A stretch of 61,998 nt of DNA from Quinella sp. 1Q7 (GTDB lineage: Bacteria; Bacillota; Negativicutes; Selenomonadales; Selenomonadaceae): NCBI GenBank assembly GCA_015206805.1, contig JADEZP010000002.1:1-61998 (forward strand), in the 5' to 3' direction. The notes beneath the pieces were generated by a model. It ran no database searches. It had not been told where the DNA came from and worked only from the letters and a program-made list of their open reading frames with translations. Made by a program: the position numbers and the translations under genes. Of the stretch, positions 29,800-39,139 are shown in pieces. Every line of letters starts with the position of its first letter. Position 1 is the first letter of the stretch.

Positions 29800-31078
29800 A
29801 CAGAAATTATCTTGAAGGCAACCCCCCCCCTTGAGCGTTGACGGGTTTACGTTCGACCTGCAACGATTCGACGGCGACGACAACTGGAGCGACTACGCCG
29901 CAACTTCGTTCTCGTCGCAAAACGGCACAACAATCACAATAAACAGCGCGGAGGAATTGGCTCTGCTTGCCAAAAATGTCAACAGCGGCAACAACTACAA
30001 AGGCTGGACAATCACGCTCGGTGCCAACATCGATTTGAGCGGGCACAATTGGACGCCAATCGGCAAAAACGATGATAATCCGTTCGCGGGCACGTTCGAC
30101 GGCAACAACTCTGCAGACTACAAAATCAGCAACCTCACAGTCAACAGCGGCAATTACGTCGGCTTGTTCGGCTACAACGGCGGCACCGTTCAGAACGTCA
30201 CGCTCGAAAACGTCAACATCACAGGCAGTTCACTGATTGGCGGAATCGTCGGCTTTAACGAAGGCACAGTCAGCGGTTGCACGGTCAGCGGCAATGTCAC
30301 AGGCACAGGCAGCGGCGATGTGCAGGTCGGCGGAATTGTCGGACGAAACTACAACGGCACAGTCAGCGGCAACACAGCAATCGTCACAATCAGCGGCGGG
30401 AAGTATGCCGGCGGGCTCGTCGGCTTCAACAACGACAAAGTCAGCGGCAACAAATTTTACAGCAACACAAAATACGCAGTCGAACGCGATGACAGCAACA
30501 ACGGCGTCACCAACAACACGCGCTATTACTCGCTCACGGTGCTCGAAGGCGTCACCTTCACCGTCACGGACGGCGACACAATCACCTACGGCACGAACAC
30601 CTATTACGCAAGCGGCACGACCTTCACGCTCAAACCCACAGGCGAACTCAAGGAAGGCTACGCCTTCAGCACGGGCAACCCCTTCACAATCACGGAAAAT
30701 ACGACCGTCACGTGCATTCCGGATCCTGCGAATCATTATGTCTTCGGCACGGAAGGCAACTACACGCTCGCCACGGCTGAAAACGTCGCGGAAAATAATT
30801 ATCCCGAACTAAAGCAAGTTTACGCGCTCACCTTGCAGGGCGTCACTGCAAGCGGCGACATTTGCGTCACCGTCGACGGCAAAACCTACGCGACGGGCGA
30901 AGTCACGCTCACGGTCAAGACGGGCTACACTTACAGCGGCTCAACGACGCTCACGTCACGGAAGACAAGACCGTCAGCGCGACATTCGACACGGCGAATC
31001 ATTACGTCTTCGGCACGGAAGGCAACTACACGCTCGCCACGGCGGACAACGTCGCGTCGAATAATTATCCCGAACTAA
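29797..31078 (+). CDS. GLUG-repeat surface protein, 5' part; poly-C out of frame and later frameshifted
   Basis: ATG 29797 encodes MTEIILKATPP and then enters a C9 tract. In the sequence as given, this frame stops after 14 codons. The protein body (LSVDGFTFDLQRFDG...) is in another frame, open from nt 29831. Removing one C (C8) joins leader and body. The body carries the family FDLQRFD motif, GLUG repeats (about nt 30050-30500) and NNTRYYSLT linkers. Near nt 30951 a second frameshift occurs: the expected codons for TLNVTED are one base short, so the frame drifts into nonsense and stops at 31078. The true protein continues in the next entry. The second shift may be an assembly error or a real mutation. 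Confidence 0.7.
29822..29830 (+). repeat. Poly-C tract (C9), candidate phase-variation switch
   Basis: Nine consecutive C within the ninth to twelfth codons after ATG 29797. C8 would put the well-placed ATG in frame, C10 would put the poorly spaced ATG 29790 in frame, and C9 leaves both out of frame. Confidence 0.75.
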
Positions 31079-34000
31079 AGCAAGTTTACGCGCTCACGTT
31101 ATCCGACGGCGTCACGGTCACGGGCGACACGGTTGCCACCGACAGCAACGGCAACTATTACGCGGCGGGCGAAGTCACGCTCGCGGCGAAGACGGGCTAC
31201 ACAATCAGCGACACTTCGCTAAACGTCACGGAAGACACGACAATCACCGCCACGGACGTTTGGGGCGTTTCAGGCGGCGCGGACGGCTCGGCGGAAAAGC
31301 CTTACCTAATCAGCGACGTTGCAGGTCTGCAAGCTCTGGCTGATTACGTCAACGGCGGCGGCAACACTTCGAACTTGAACTTCAAGCTCACGGCGAACAT
31401 CAACCTTGACGGCGTCGACTTCGCGCCAATCGGTAATTATGACGGCGACACTCCGGATTCATTCGAAGGCACGTTCGACGGCGCAGACTTCAAAATCAGC
31501 AACCTGTCAATCAGTAGCACGGGCGATTACGTCGGCTTGTTCGGCTTCGTCGGCGAAGGCGGCACAATCAAGAACGTCACTCTCGAAAACGCCACAATCA
31601 ACGGCAATTCTTCCGTCGGCGGGCTCGTCGGCTACAGCAACGGCGGCTCTGTCAAAGATTGTTCGGTTATCGGCGGCACAGTCACAGGCGCAGACAAAGT
31701 CGGCGGGCTCGTCGGCTACAGCGGCGGCACAGTCAAAGATTGTTCGGTTATCGGCGGCACAGTCAGCAGCAATCAATATGTCGGCGGGCTCGTCGGTCAC
31801 AACAACGGCTCTGTCAGCGACAACACCGTCGGCAATGTCACCGTCACCGCAACATACACCGGCGACAGTGCATGTTGCGGCGGAATCGTCGGCTACACCA
31901 GCGGCACAGTCACAGGCAACAAGGTCAGCGGCACAGTCAACGGCGATGGCACTCTCGGCGCACTCGTCGGCTACAACGACACCAACGACCCGATCAACGA
32001 CAACTATTATTACGGCAATGCGGACGCGGTCGGCTACCAAAAAGACAGCGTCACAGTCGGCACGAACACGCGGCTTTACAAGCTCACGGTGCCCGCAGAC
32101 GTCGAAGTCAGCGGCGACAATATCTTCACGTTCGGCGGCACGACCTACGCGGCGGGCACAGTCACACTCACGACAAAGCTCGGCGTTATTTACAGCACGG
32201 AAAACAGCTTCACAATCACGGAAGACACGACAATCACCGCCACGGATCATTGGGGCGTTTTAGGCGGCGCGGACGGCTCGGCGAACAATCCTTACCTAAT
32301 CAGCGACGTTGCAGGTCTGCAGTTGCTTGCAACCTACGTAAACGACGGCAAAGACACGACGGGCTTGAACTTCAAGCTCACGGCGGACATTAATTTGAGC
32401 GGCGTCGAATTCGCGCCAATCGGCACGATCTCCTATCAGTTCAAAGGCACGTTCGACGGCAACAACTCTGCAGGCTACAAAATCAGCAACCTCACTGTTA
32501 ACACGCCCGATAACAATAACGTCGGCTTATTCGGCTACGTCGGCAAAGGCGGCACGATTCAAAATATCACGCTCACCGACGTCAACATCACGGGCAAGAA
32601 TAATGTCGGCGGGCTCCTCGGCGACAACGAAGGCGAAGTTACAAACTGCACGGTAAGCGGCACAGTCAGCGGCAATTCTTATGTCGGCGGGCTCGTCGGT
32701 CTCAACGCCTTCGGCGGCAGAGTCGAGAATAACACGGCGATTACCACGGTCAACGGCAGCAATTCTCCCGTCGGCGGGGTCGCCGGCTCCAACGGCAGCG
32801 TAGCCACAAACAATAAATTTTACGGCAACCAAACCGACGCGCTTGGCAGAGACGTCGTCAGTGACTCCAAGAACACGCGCTATTACAAGCTCACGTTGCC
32901 CGACGGCGTCACTGCAAGCGGCAACAGCTTCACGTTCGACGGCACGACCTACGCGGCGGGCACAGTTATATTGCTGTCGACGAAGACAGGATACGCCCTC
33001 AACGAAACGTCAATCGACGTCGCGAAAGACACCGACCTAAGCACCACCACATTCACCACCACGGACGTTTGGGGCGTCGAAAGCGGCGCGAACGGCTCGA
33101 CGGCTAATCCCTACCTAATCAGCGACGTTGTGGGTCTGCAACTTCTGGCGGCTTACGTCAACGCGGGCAACACCTGCGCGGGCTTGAACTTCAAGCTTGC
33201 GGACGACATCGATTTGAGCTCCGTTGAGAACTTCACGGCAATCGGCAACTTCACCAATACGAACAATTACAATCCGTTCAGCGGCACATTCGACGGCGGC
33301 GACTTCAAAATCAGCAACCTCAAAATCAACTCAACATTGCATTATAACGGCTTGTTCAGCTACAACAGCGGCACGATTAAGAACGTCACGCTCGATAACG
33401 TCGACATCAGCGGCAATGGCAGTCTCGGCGCACTCGTCGGTCAAAACGACGGCACAATCGAGAACTGCACGGTCAGCGGCAAAGTCAACGGCAAAGGTCA
33501 GTTTGTCGGCGGGCTCGTCGGCGACAACAGAGGCACAGTCAGCGGCGGCACGGTAAACAATGTCGAAGTCAACAGTTCATATCGTATCGTCGGCGGATTG
33601 GTCGGTGTCAACAACGGCGGCACGATCACAGACGGCACGGTCAACGGCGGCAAAGTCACAAAAGACGGCAATAACGTCGGCGGGCTTGTCGGCTACAACG
33701 CCGGCACGGTCACAGGCGGCACGGTTAACAATGTCGAAGTCAGCGGATATAGGTGGGTCGGCGGGCTCACCGGTTACAACACCGGCGGTACAGTCACAGG
33801 CTCCAAGGTGGTCGCCACAGTCACCGCTACTTTCACCGCCACTGAAACCGTCTATTCGTTTGTCGGCGGCGTCGTCGGTCAAAATGCCAATAGCGGCACA
33901 GTCGGCACGTCGGAAAATCCCAACTACTATCACAGCGACAAAGGCGCAGTCGAAGGTGCGGACGCCGATAACAACTTGCCGATTTACGAACTCACGCTTC

Positions 34001-35658
34001 CCGACGGCGTCACGGCAAGCGGCGCATTGCTCACCTACGGCAACAAAGCTTACGTCACGGCGGGCAATGTAACATTTGCGGGCGTCAAGACGGGCTACGT
34101 CATCAACGACGTCAACGTCACGCAAGATACGTCAATCAGCGCGACATTCGACACGGCTAATCATTACGTCCTTGCCGACAATCCGACGACGCTTGCCACG
34201 GCGGCTAACACGACCGATTATCCCAACCTCGTGCAGGTTTATGAACTCACCTTGCCGAGCGGTGTCACTGCAAGCGGCGACACGGTTGCCACTGCCGACG
34301 GCAAAACCTACGCGACGGGCAACGTCACATTTACGGGAGTCAAGACGGGTTACGTCATCAACGACGTCAACGTCACGGAAGACACGACAGTTACCGCGAC
34401 ACTCGACACGGAGAATCATTACGTCCTTGCCGACGACACATCAACGCTTGCAACGGCTGAAAACGTCGGCAGTTATCCCAACCTCAAGCAGGTTTACGCG
34501 CTCACGTTGCCCGAAGGCGTCACGGCTGAAGGCGACATCGTTGCAACCGCCGACGGCAAATATTACGCGGCGGGCAATGTAACATTTGCGGGCGTCAAGA
34601 CGGGCTACGTCATTGACGGCGTCAACGTCACGCAAGACACGACAATCACCGCGACAGTCGACGCGGCTAATCATTACGTCCTTGCCGACAACACAAGCAC
34701 CCTTGCAACCGAAGCGAACACCGCGACATATCCCGATTTGATTCAAGTTTACGAACTCACGTTGCCGAGCGGTGTCACGGTTGCAAGCGGCGACACGGTT
34801 GCCACTGCCGACGGCAAAACCTACGCGGCGGGCGAAGTCACGCTCACGGCGGCGAAGGGCTACACAATCCAAAGTATCAGCGTCGACGGCTCGACACTCG
34901 ACGGCACCACATTCACGGTCGACGCGGCAACCGAAATTTCGGCGGAGAGTTTCAAGTCAATCAACGGCGGCAAGGGCGTGGAAGTCGGCGGCACGACGGG
35001 CGACTTCAGCGCGGAAAGCGGCGTTTACTCAATCACCGCGTCGCAGGAAAATTCTACGGTCGTCGGCAACACGAACAACAACAACGTCAACATTGCGGGC
35101 GGCGGCGAAAATATTTTGACGGGCGGCGGCGGCAACGACACCTACACTTTCAGCGCGGGCGGCGGAATCGTCACGGACTACGGAATCGGCTCAACGAAAG
35201 ACAGCACGGGCAAAACTTTGTCGGCACCGCTCGGCAGCGACATCGTTAAAGTCAGCGGCACAGTCAGCGGCGTTTATTTCGACCGCGACGCCTCCAGCAA
35301 AAAATCCGCGACCTTTACGGCGATTGTCACCTACGGCACGGGCGACGACACGGATATCATCGTCCTGCAAAACATCAACAAGAAGCCGACGAAATACAGC
35401 TCCGACCCGTCCAAGGCGGTTTATCAGACGAACGACGCGGCGGCGGCGACGCTCAAAATTTGGGACACGAGCGGCACTAAACAAGCGGTACTTTCCGCCG
35501 CGAAGCTCAAGGCACTTTTCCGCGACGACAACGATTTGGACGACCTTATTCAGGCGAAGGTCACGTATCTGGGCGATATTGCCGACGGTAAAACTCCGAC
35601 AACCAATCCGTTCGAGCAAACTGCGCAAGCCACGTTCAACGGCGGCGACAACGGCTGA
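30955..35658 (+). CDS. GLUG-repeat surface protein, 3' part of the gene starting at 29797
   Basis: Recognisable family sequence resumes at about 30955 (VTEDKTVSATFDTANHYVFG) in the frame one base off from the 5' part. It runs to the stop at 35658 with no start of its own. It contains several GLUG modules, then InlB-like linker repeats (about nt 33980-34950, for example GVKTGYVINDVNVTQDT). The type B RTX-like C-terminus follows (GGGENILTGG, GGNDTYTFSAGGG, KIWDTSGTKQAV), ending in ATFNGGDNG. With the single missing base restored, 5' and 3' parts would form one protein of about 1950 residues. Secretion by a type I system is inferred from the C-terminus. Confidence 0.75.
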   Translation, partial: VTEDKTVSATFDTANHYVFGTEGNYTLATADNVASNNYPELKQVYALTLSDGVTVTGDTVATDSNGNYYAAGEVTLAAKTGYTISDTSLNVTEDTTITATDVWGVSGGADGSAEKPYLISDVAGLQALADYVNGGGNTSNLNFKLTANINLDGVDFAPIGNYDGDTPDSFEGTFDGADFKISNLSISSTGDYVGLFGFVGEGGTIKNVTLENATINGNSSVGGLVGYSNGGSVKDCSVIGGTVTGADKVGGLVGYSGGTVKDCSVIGGTVSSNQYVGGLVGHNNGSVSDNTVGNVTVTATYTGDSACCGGIVGYTSGTVTGNKVSGTVNGDGTLGALVGYNDTNDPINDNYYYGNADAVGYQKDSVTVGTNTRLYKLTVPADVEVSGDNIFTFGGTTYAAGTVTLTTKLGVIYSTENSFTITEDTTITATDHWGVLGGADGSANNPYLISDVAGLQLLATYVNDGKDTTGLNFKLTADINLSGVEFAPIGTISYQFKGTFDGNNSAGYKISNLTVNTPDNNNVGLFGYVGKGGTIQNITLTDVNITGKNNVGGLLGDNEGEVTNCTVSGTVSGNSYVGGLVGLNAFGGRVENNTAITTVNGSNSPVGGVAGSNGSVATNNKFYGNQTDALGRDVVSDSKNTRYYKLTLPDGVTASGNSFTFDGTTYAAGTVILLSTKTGYALNETSIDVAKDTDLSTTTFTTTDVWGVESGANGSTANPYLISDVVGLQLLAAYVNAGNTCAGLNFKLADDIDLSSVENFTAIGNFTNTNNYNPFSGTFDGGDFKISNLKINSTLHYNGLFSYNSGTIKNVTLDNVDISGNGSLGALVGQNDGTIENCTVSGKVNGKGQFVGGLVGDNRGTVSGGTVNNVEVNSSYRIVGGLVGVNNGGTITDGTVNGGKVTKDGNNVGGLVGYNAGTVTGGTVNNVEVSGYRWVGGLTGYNTGGTVTGSKVVATVTATFTATETVYSFVGGVVGQNANSGTVGTSENPNYYHSDKGAVEGADADNNLPIYELTLPDGVTASGALLTYGNKAYVTAGNVTFAGVKTGYVINDVNVTQDTSISATFDTANHYVLADNPTTLATAANTTDYPNLVQVYELTLPSGVTASGDTVATADGKTYATGNVTFTGVKTGYVINDVNVTEDTTVTATLDTENHYVLADDTSTLATAENVGSYPNLKQVYALTLPEGVTAEGDIVATADGKYYAAGNVTFAGVKTGYVIDGVNVTQDTTITATVDAANHYVLADNTSTLATEANTATYPDLIQVYELTLPSGVTVASGDTVATADGKTYAAGEVTLTAAKGYTIQSISVDGSTLDGTTFTVDAATEISAESFKSINGGKGVEVGGTTGDFSAESGVYSITASQENSTVVGNTNNNNVNIAGGGENILTGGGGNDTYTFSAGGGIVTDYGIGSTKDSTGKTLSAPLGSDIVKVSGTVSGVYFDRDASSKKSATFTAIVTYGTGDDTDIIVLQNINKKPTKYSSDPSKAVYQTNDAAAATLKIWDTSGTKQAVLSAAKLKALFRDDNDLDDLIQAKVTYLGDIADGKTPTTNPFEQTAQATFNGGDNG

Positions 35659-35670
35659 CATAAAAAAATT

Positions 35671-35701
35671 TTCCCCCGTCAAATGCGGCGGGGGATTTTT
35701 T
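35671..35701 (+). terminator. Rho-independent terminator
   Basis: Perfect CCCCCG/CGGGGG stem with a 10-nt loop and a T run, separating the surface gene from flgI. Confidence 0.85.
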
Positions 35702-35742
35702 GTTGCGGCGGCAGGAATTCGGCGGCGCAGGTTGAAACAGTC

Positions 35743-35832
35743 ACAAGATTGCAAGATTAAAAGATTGCAAGATTGCAAGTCACTCGCAATCTTAATCACT
35801 CGCAATCTCGCAATCTTAACTACTCGCAATCT
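35743..35832. repeat. Inverted cluster of AAGATTGC / GCAATCTT repeats upstream of flgI
   Basis: About four AAGATTGC-like units (35745-35780) are followed by about four inverted GCAATCT(T) units (35786-35832). The transcript could fold into a long hairpin ending just before the flgI SD. The sequence between 35702 and 35848 otherwise holds only a weak TTGAAA (35732) without a good -10. Confidence 0.7.
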
Positions 35833-35848
35833 AAAAAGAGGTGCAGTC

Positions 35849-36958
35849 ATGAGAAAAATTTTTACGGTCGTGACGCTGATAACTTGCCTCGCATTGATGA
35901 CGTCGACCGTCTTTGCGGAGTCGGCAGTCACGCGAATCAAAGACATTGCCAAAGTCCAAGGCATGCGCAATAACCAACTGATGGGCTACGGACTTGTCGT
36001 CGGACTGCCCGGCACGGGCGACAGCGACGATACGTGGCAGATGATTCAGTCGACGGTGTCACTGCTAAGGAATTACGGCATAACGATTAACGCGGCGGAT
36101 CTCGACTCGGACAACGTGGCGGCGGTCATGGTTACGGCGACGCTCCCGCCGTTCGTGCGCGAAGGTGACACAATCGACGTTGTCGTCGGGTCAATGGGCG
36201 ACGCGGACAGCATTCAAGGCGGTGTTTTATTGCAGACGCCGCTTCGTGCCGCGAACGGTGAAGTTTATGCCGTGGCGCAAGGCTCCGTTTCGACGGGCGG
36301 TTTCGTCGCGGGCAGGGGCAACAATCGTGCGCAACGGAACTTCCCGACGGCGGGCTCAATTCCAAACGGCGCAATCGTTGAACGCACGCTTGAGGACGAA
36401 CTCGGACGCAACGGGCAACTTTCGTTGAGCTTGGGGAACGCCGACTTCACGACGGCTTCACGAATCACCAACGCCATCAATTCCGCTTACGGCAACGTTG
36501 CGCACGCCGCGAATCCCGGACGCGTCGACATCAACATTCCCGGCTACTATCGCGCCAACGTCGTTGAATTCGTCGCCTCGATTGAGGAGTTGCCCGTTAT
36601 GCCCGACACCATTGCAAAGGTCGTCGTCAACGAACGCACGGGCACAATCGTCATGGGCGGCAATGTTCGCGTCGACGAGTGCGCCATTACGCAGGGCGGC
36701 TTGACGATTCGCATTAATCGCACGGAAAGCGGACATCAAGCGGCACCTTACTCTTACGGCACGTCGATGGTCGTCAAGAACGTCGAACTCAACGCCCGCG
36801 AAGAAACGTCAAGCTCGGTCTTCATGCCCGCCACGACCAGCGTCAGCGACGTTATCGGCGCGCTCAATGCCGTCGGTGCCACGCCTCGCGACTGCATTTC
36901 GATTTTGCAGGCAATGAAGGCGGCGGGCGCAATTCACGCGGTGCTTGAGATTGTTTAA
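35849..36958 (+). CDS. flgI: Flagellar P-ring protein FlgI
   Basis: FlgI forms the P-ring around the flagellar rod in the periplasm. The 369-aa product has the usual family length. It starts with a clear signal peptide (MRKIFTVVTLITCLALMTST..FA). The mature part opens SAVTRIKDIAKVQG and contains NQLMGYGLVVGLPGTGD near its start, then REGDTIDVVVGSMGDA and later GTIVMGGNVRVDECAITQGG, all typical of FlgI. The start at 35849 is chosen because the signal peptide begins there; the frame is open further upstream only through the preceding repeats and surface gene. The SD (GAGG) is weak. flgJ follows 12 nt downstream. flgH and flgA, which normally lie upstream, are absent; a surface-protein gene takes their place. 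Confidence 0.95.
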   Translation: MRKIFTVVTLITCLALMTSTVFAESAVTRIKDIAKVQGMRNNQLMGYGLVVGLPGTGDSDDTWQMIQSTVSLLRNYGITINAADLDSDNVAAVMVTATLPPFVREGDTIDVVVGSMGDADSIQGGVLLQTPLRAANGEVYAVAQGSVSTGGFVAGRGNNRAQRNFPTAGSIPNGAIVERTLEDELGRNGQLSLSLGNADFTTASRITNAINSAYGNVAHAANPGRVDINIPGYYRANVVEFVASIEELPVMPDTIAKVVVNERTGTIVMGGNVRVDECAITQGGLTIRINRTESGHQAAPYSYGTSMVVKNVELNAREETSSSVFMPATTSVSDVIGALNAVGATPRDCISILQAMKAAGAIHAVLEIV

Positions 36959-36970
36959 GGAGTGATTGCC

Positions 36971-37396
36971 ATGCAGATTAACGGCGTAAATTTGATACCG
37001 CACATGAGCTCGACGAATACGGGAGCGGACGGTGCGCAGTTGCTCAACGACGAATCAACCTTCCAAGCGCAACTGCAGGCGGCAACCGACAGGCTCAATC
37101 AAACTTCCGCGTCGAAGATTAAGACGATGACCGACGCCGAAGTCACTCAACGCAACCAAGAAATTCGCGACGCCGCCGTTCAGCTCGAAGCCATCATGCT
37201 CAAGCTTATGTACACCGAGATGTGGAAGACCGTCCCGAAAAGCGAACTCTTCAGCAAGGGCAACGATAACGCCATGGAAATTTACCGCGACATGTACAAC
37301 GAGGAACTCACCAAGCGTGCGGCGGAAGGCGGCGGTATCGGTTTGGCGGACTTCATTTATCGCCAACTGACCAACACCAATCCGCGCACGGTCTGA
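36971..37396 (+). CDS. flgJ: Flagellar rod-binding protein (FlgJ N-terminal type)
   Basis: A 141-aa protein matching the rod-binding domain of FlgJ (AVQLEAIMLKLMYTEMWKTVP, then NAMEIYRDMYNEELTKRAAE and GIGLADFIYRQL). It acts as a cap or scaffold for rod assembly in the periplasm. The muramidase domain of enterobacterial FlgJ is missing, as is usual outside proteobacteria. The ATG at 36971 is preferred over the upstream GTG at 36962, because AAGGAG at 36957-36962 sits 8 nt before it. That SD overlaps the flgI stop, so the two genes are one operon. A strong terminator follows. Confidence 0.92.
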   Translation: MQINGVNLIPHMSSTNTGADGAQLLNDESTFQAQLQAATDRLNQTSASKIKTMTDAEVTQRNQEIRDAAVQLEAIMLKLMYTEMWKTVPKSELFSKGNDNAMEIYRDMYNEELTKRAAEGGGIGLADFIYRQLTNTNPRTV

Positions 37397-37406
37397 AAAA
37401 AATTTA

Positions 37407-37441
37407 TCCCCAACGTCTCAACGGACGTCGGGGATTTTTTT
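37407..37441 (+). terminator. Rho-independent terminator after flgJ
   Basis: TCCCC-A-ACGTC pairs with GACGT-C-GGGGA around a six-base loop, followed by a T run. Confidence 0.85.
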
Positions 37442-37447
37442 GTTGCG

Positions 37448-37476
37448 TTGACAGAAAATTTCTGCGGGTGTAAACT
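37448..37476 (+). promoter_or_regulatory. Class 2 promoter with palindromic spacer
   Basis: TTGACA at 37448-37453, 17-nt spacer, TAAACT at 37471-37476. The spacer sequence is identical to that at 29738, including the inverted repeat CAGAAA-A-TTTCTG (37452-37464). Confidence 0.65.
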
Positions 37477-37490
37477 TGCATAAAATTTTC

Positions 37491-37508
37491 AAGGAGGAAT
37501 GCTTTATG
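37491..37508 (+). promoter_or_regulatory. SD with two staggered start codons
   Basis: AAGGAGG (37491-37497) is followed by ATG at 37499 (1-nt spacing) and ATG at 37506 (8-nt spacing). With C8 downstream, only the badly spaced ATG 37499 is in frame with the protein body. With C9 the well-spaced ATG would be. Confidence 0.6.
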
Positions 37509-39079
37509 AGCTATACAACGTTAAAGGCAACCCCCCCCAGTCACCTGACGGGTTTACGTTCGACCTGCAACGTTTCGACAGCGCATTCGGCGGCGGCAGC
37601 GGCACCGAATCCGACCCCTATAAAATTTCCGCCGTTGAACACCTGCAACAGCTCGCGACCGACGTAAACGGCGGCAACACCTACGAAGGCGTTTACTTCA
37701 AGCTCACGGCGGACATCGACTTGACGGGCGTCGACTTCGCGCCAATCGGCAACCGCAACAATATGTTCAACGGCACATTCGACGGCGCGGGCTTTACAAT
37801 CAGCAACCTCAAAATCAGCACCGGCGGCAATAACGTCGGCTTGTTCGGCTACGTCGGCGAAGGCGGCACGATTATGAACGTCACGCTTGATAACGTCAAC
37901 GTCAGCGGCGGTGATTCTGTTGGCGGGCTTATCGGCGCCAACCGCGGCACAATCGAAAACTGCACAGTCAGCGGCAAAGTCACGGGCACGGGCACGGGCT
38001 CCGATTCATACGTCGGCGGACTTGTCGGTCGCAACAACACCGGCACAGTCAGCGGCAACACGGCAATTTCCAATGTCAGCGGCACGGGTAACGGTGTCGG
38101 CGGGCTCGTCGGCTACAACTCAGGCGGCACAGTCAGCGGCAACACACAACTTTACCTGCTTACGTTGCCCAAAGGCGTCACTGCCACGGGCGACACGGTC
38201 ATCACAATCGACGGCAAAACCTACGCTGTCGGTTCCGTCACACTCAAGGCGACGGACGCAAGTAAATTACTCCAAAACGTCACAGTCAACGGCGAGTCAG
38301 ACGATGATGGCGTCTTTGAGGTCACGGCGGACACTACGATTACGGCGGACGTTGTCAGCGCGTTAGTCTTCAATCAACCGCGCACGGCAGTCACAGTCGG
38401 CGGCAGTGCAGGCGACTTGAGCACGGAAAGCGGCGTTTACTCAATCACCGCGTCGCAACAGAACTCAACGCTCGTCGGCAACGCCAAAAACAATACGTTC
38501 GTCCTCACAGGTGGCGGCGAAAATATTTTGACGGGCGGAAGCGGCAACGATACGTTCAAATTCAGCGCAGGCGGCGGTATCGTTACGGACTACGGAATCG
38601 GCGCGACGAAATCGGGCGACGGCTCACCGTTGGAAAATCCGCCCGGCACCGACGTCATTAAGCTCGACGGCAAAGTCAGCGGCGTTTACTTCGACCGCGA
38701 CGCCTCAACAAAAAAATCTCCGACCTTTACGGCGATCGTCACCTACAACAGCACCGCCGATAACGATACTCAAGTCATCGTCCTGCAAAACATCAACAAG
38801 AAGCCGACGAAATACAGCTCCGACCCGTCCAAGGCGGTTTATCAGACGAACGACGCGGCGGCGGCGACGCTGAAAATTTGGGACATGAGCGGCTCCAAGC
38901 AAGCCGTTATTTCCGCGTCGAAGCTCAAGAAACTTTTCCGCGACGACAGCGACTTAAGCGACGAATTGAAGACGCAAATTGCAAGCCTCGGCAAACTTGA
39001 CGGTATCGGCGACTTGAACTTGCCCGCCGTCGACCAGCTCAATCAGAATACGCAAGCCACGTTCAACGGCGGCGAATGA
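37499..39079 (+). CDS. Short GLUG-repeat, RTX-like surface protein with poly-C leader (526 aa)
   Basis: The shortest complete family member. As sequenced, the body is open from ATG 37499, which is too close to the SD for efficient initiation. The better placed ATG 37506 (MSYTTLKATPP) is out of frame and would stop at 37667 unless the C8 tract gains one C. After the tract comes DGFTFDLQRFDS, then one 'GTESDPYKISAVEHLQQL' domain and a single GLUG block (about nt 37730-38140). One linker repeat and the type B RTX-like C-terminus follow (GGGENILTGG, GSGNDTFKFSAGGG, KIWDMSGSKQAV), ending in TQATFNGGE. The leader LKATPP is shared with the gene at 29797. Confidence 0.85.
   Translation: MLYELYNVKGNPPQSPDGFTFDLQRFDSAFGGGSGTESDPYKISAVEHLQQLATDVNGGNTYEGVYFKLTADIDLTGVDFAPIGNRNNMFNGTFDGAGFTISNLKISTGGNNVGLFGYVGEGGTIMNVTLDNVNVSGGDSVGGLIGANRGTIENCTVSGKVTGTGTGSDSYVGGLVGRNNTGTVSGNTAISNVSGTGNGVGGLVGYNSGGTVSGNTQLYLLTLPKGVTATGDTVITIDGKTYAVGSVTLKATDASKLLQNVTVNGESDDDGVFEVTADTTITADVVSALVFNQPRTAVTVGGSAGDLSTESGVYSITASQQNSTLVGNAKNNTFVLTGGGENILTGGSGNDTFKFSAGGGIVTDYGIGATKSGDGSPLENPPGTDVIKLDGKVSGVYFDRDASTKKSPTFTAIVTYNSTADNDTQVIVLQNINKKPTKYSSDPSKAVYQTNDAAAATLKIWDMSGSKQAVISASKLKKLFRDDSDLSDELKTQIASLGKLDGIGDLNLPAVDQLNQNTQATFNGGE
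37531..37538 (+). repeat. Poly-C tract (C8), candidate phase-variation switch
   Basis: Eight C in codons 9-11 counted from ATG 37506. C9 gives strong ON, C8 weak ON from ATG 37499, and C10 OFF, if the three-state model is right. Confidence 0.75.
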
Positions 39080-39082
39080 CGT

Positions 39083-39125
39083 AAAAAATCCCCCAACGTC
39101 TCAACAGGCGGCGGGGGATTTTTTA
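39083..39125. terminator. Bidirectional terminator between convergent genes
   Basis: A CCCCC/GGGGG stem is flanked by A6 on the left and T6 on the right. It can end both the surface gene from the left and the phosphatase gene from the right. Confidence 0.75.
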
Positions 39126-39139
39126 TTGCCGATAAAATT

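Noticed and set aside
35324..35848. N-terminal extension of FlgI
   Set aside because: The signal peptide begins at 35849; the upstream frame runs through another gene, a terminator and repeats.
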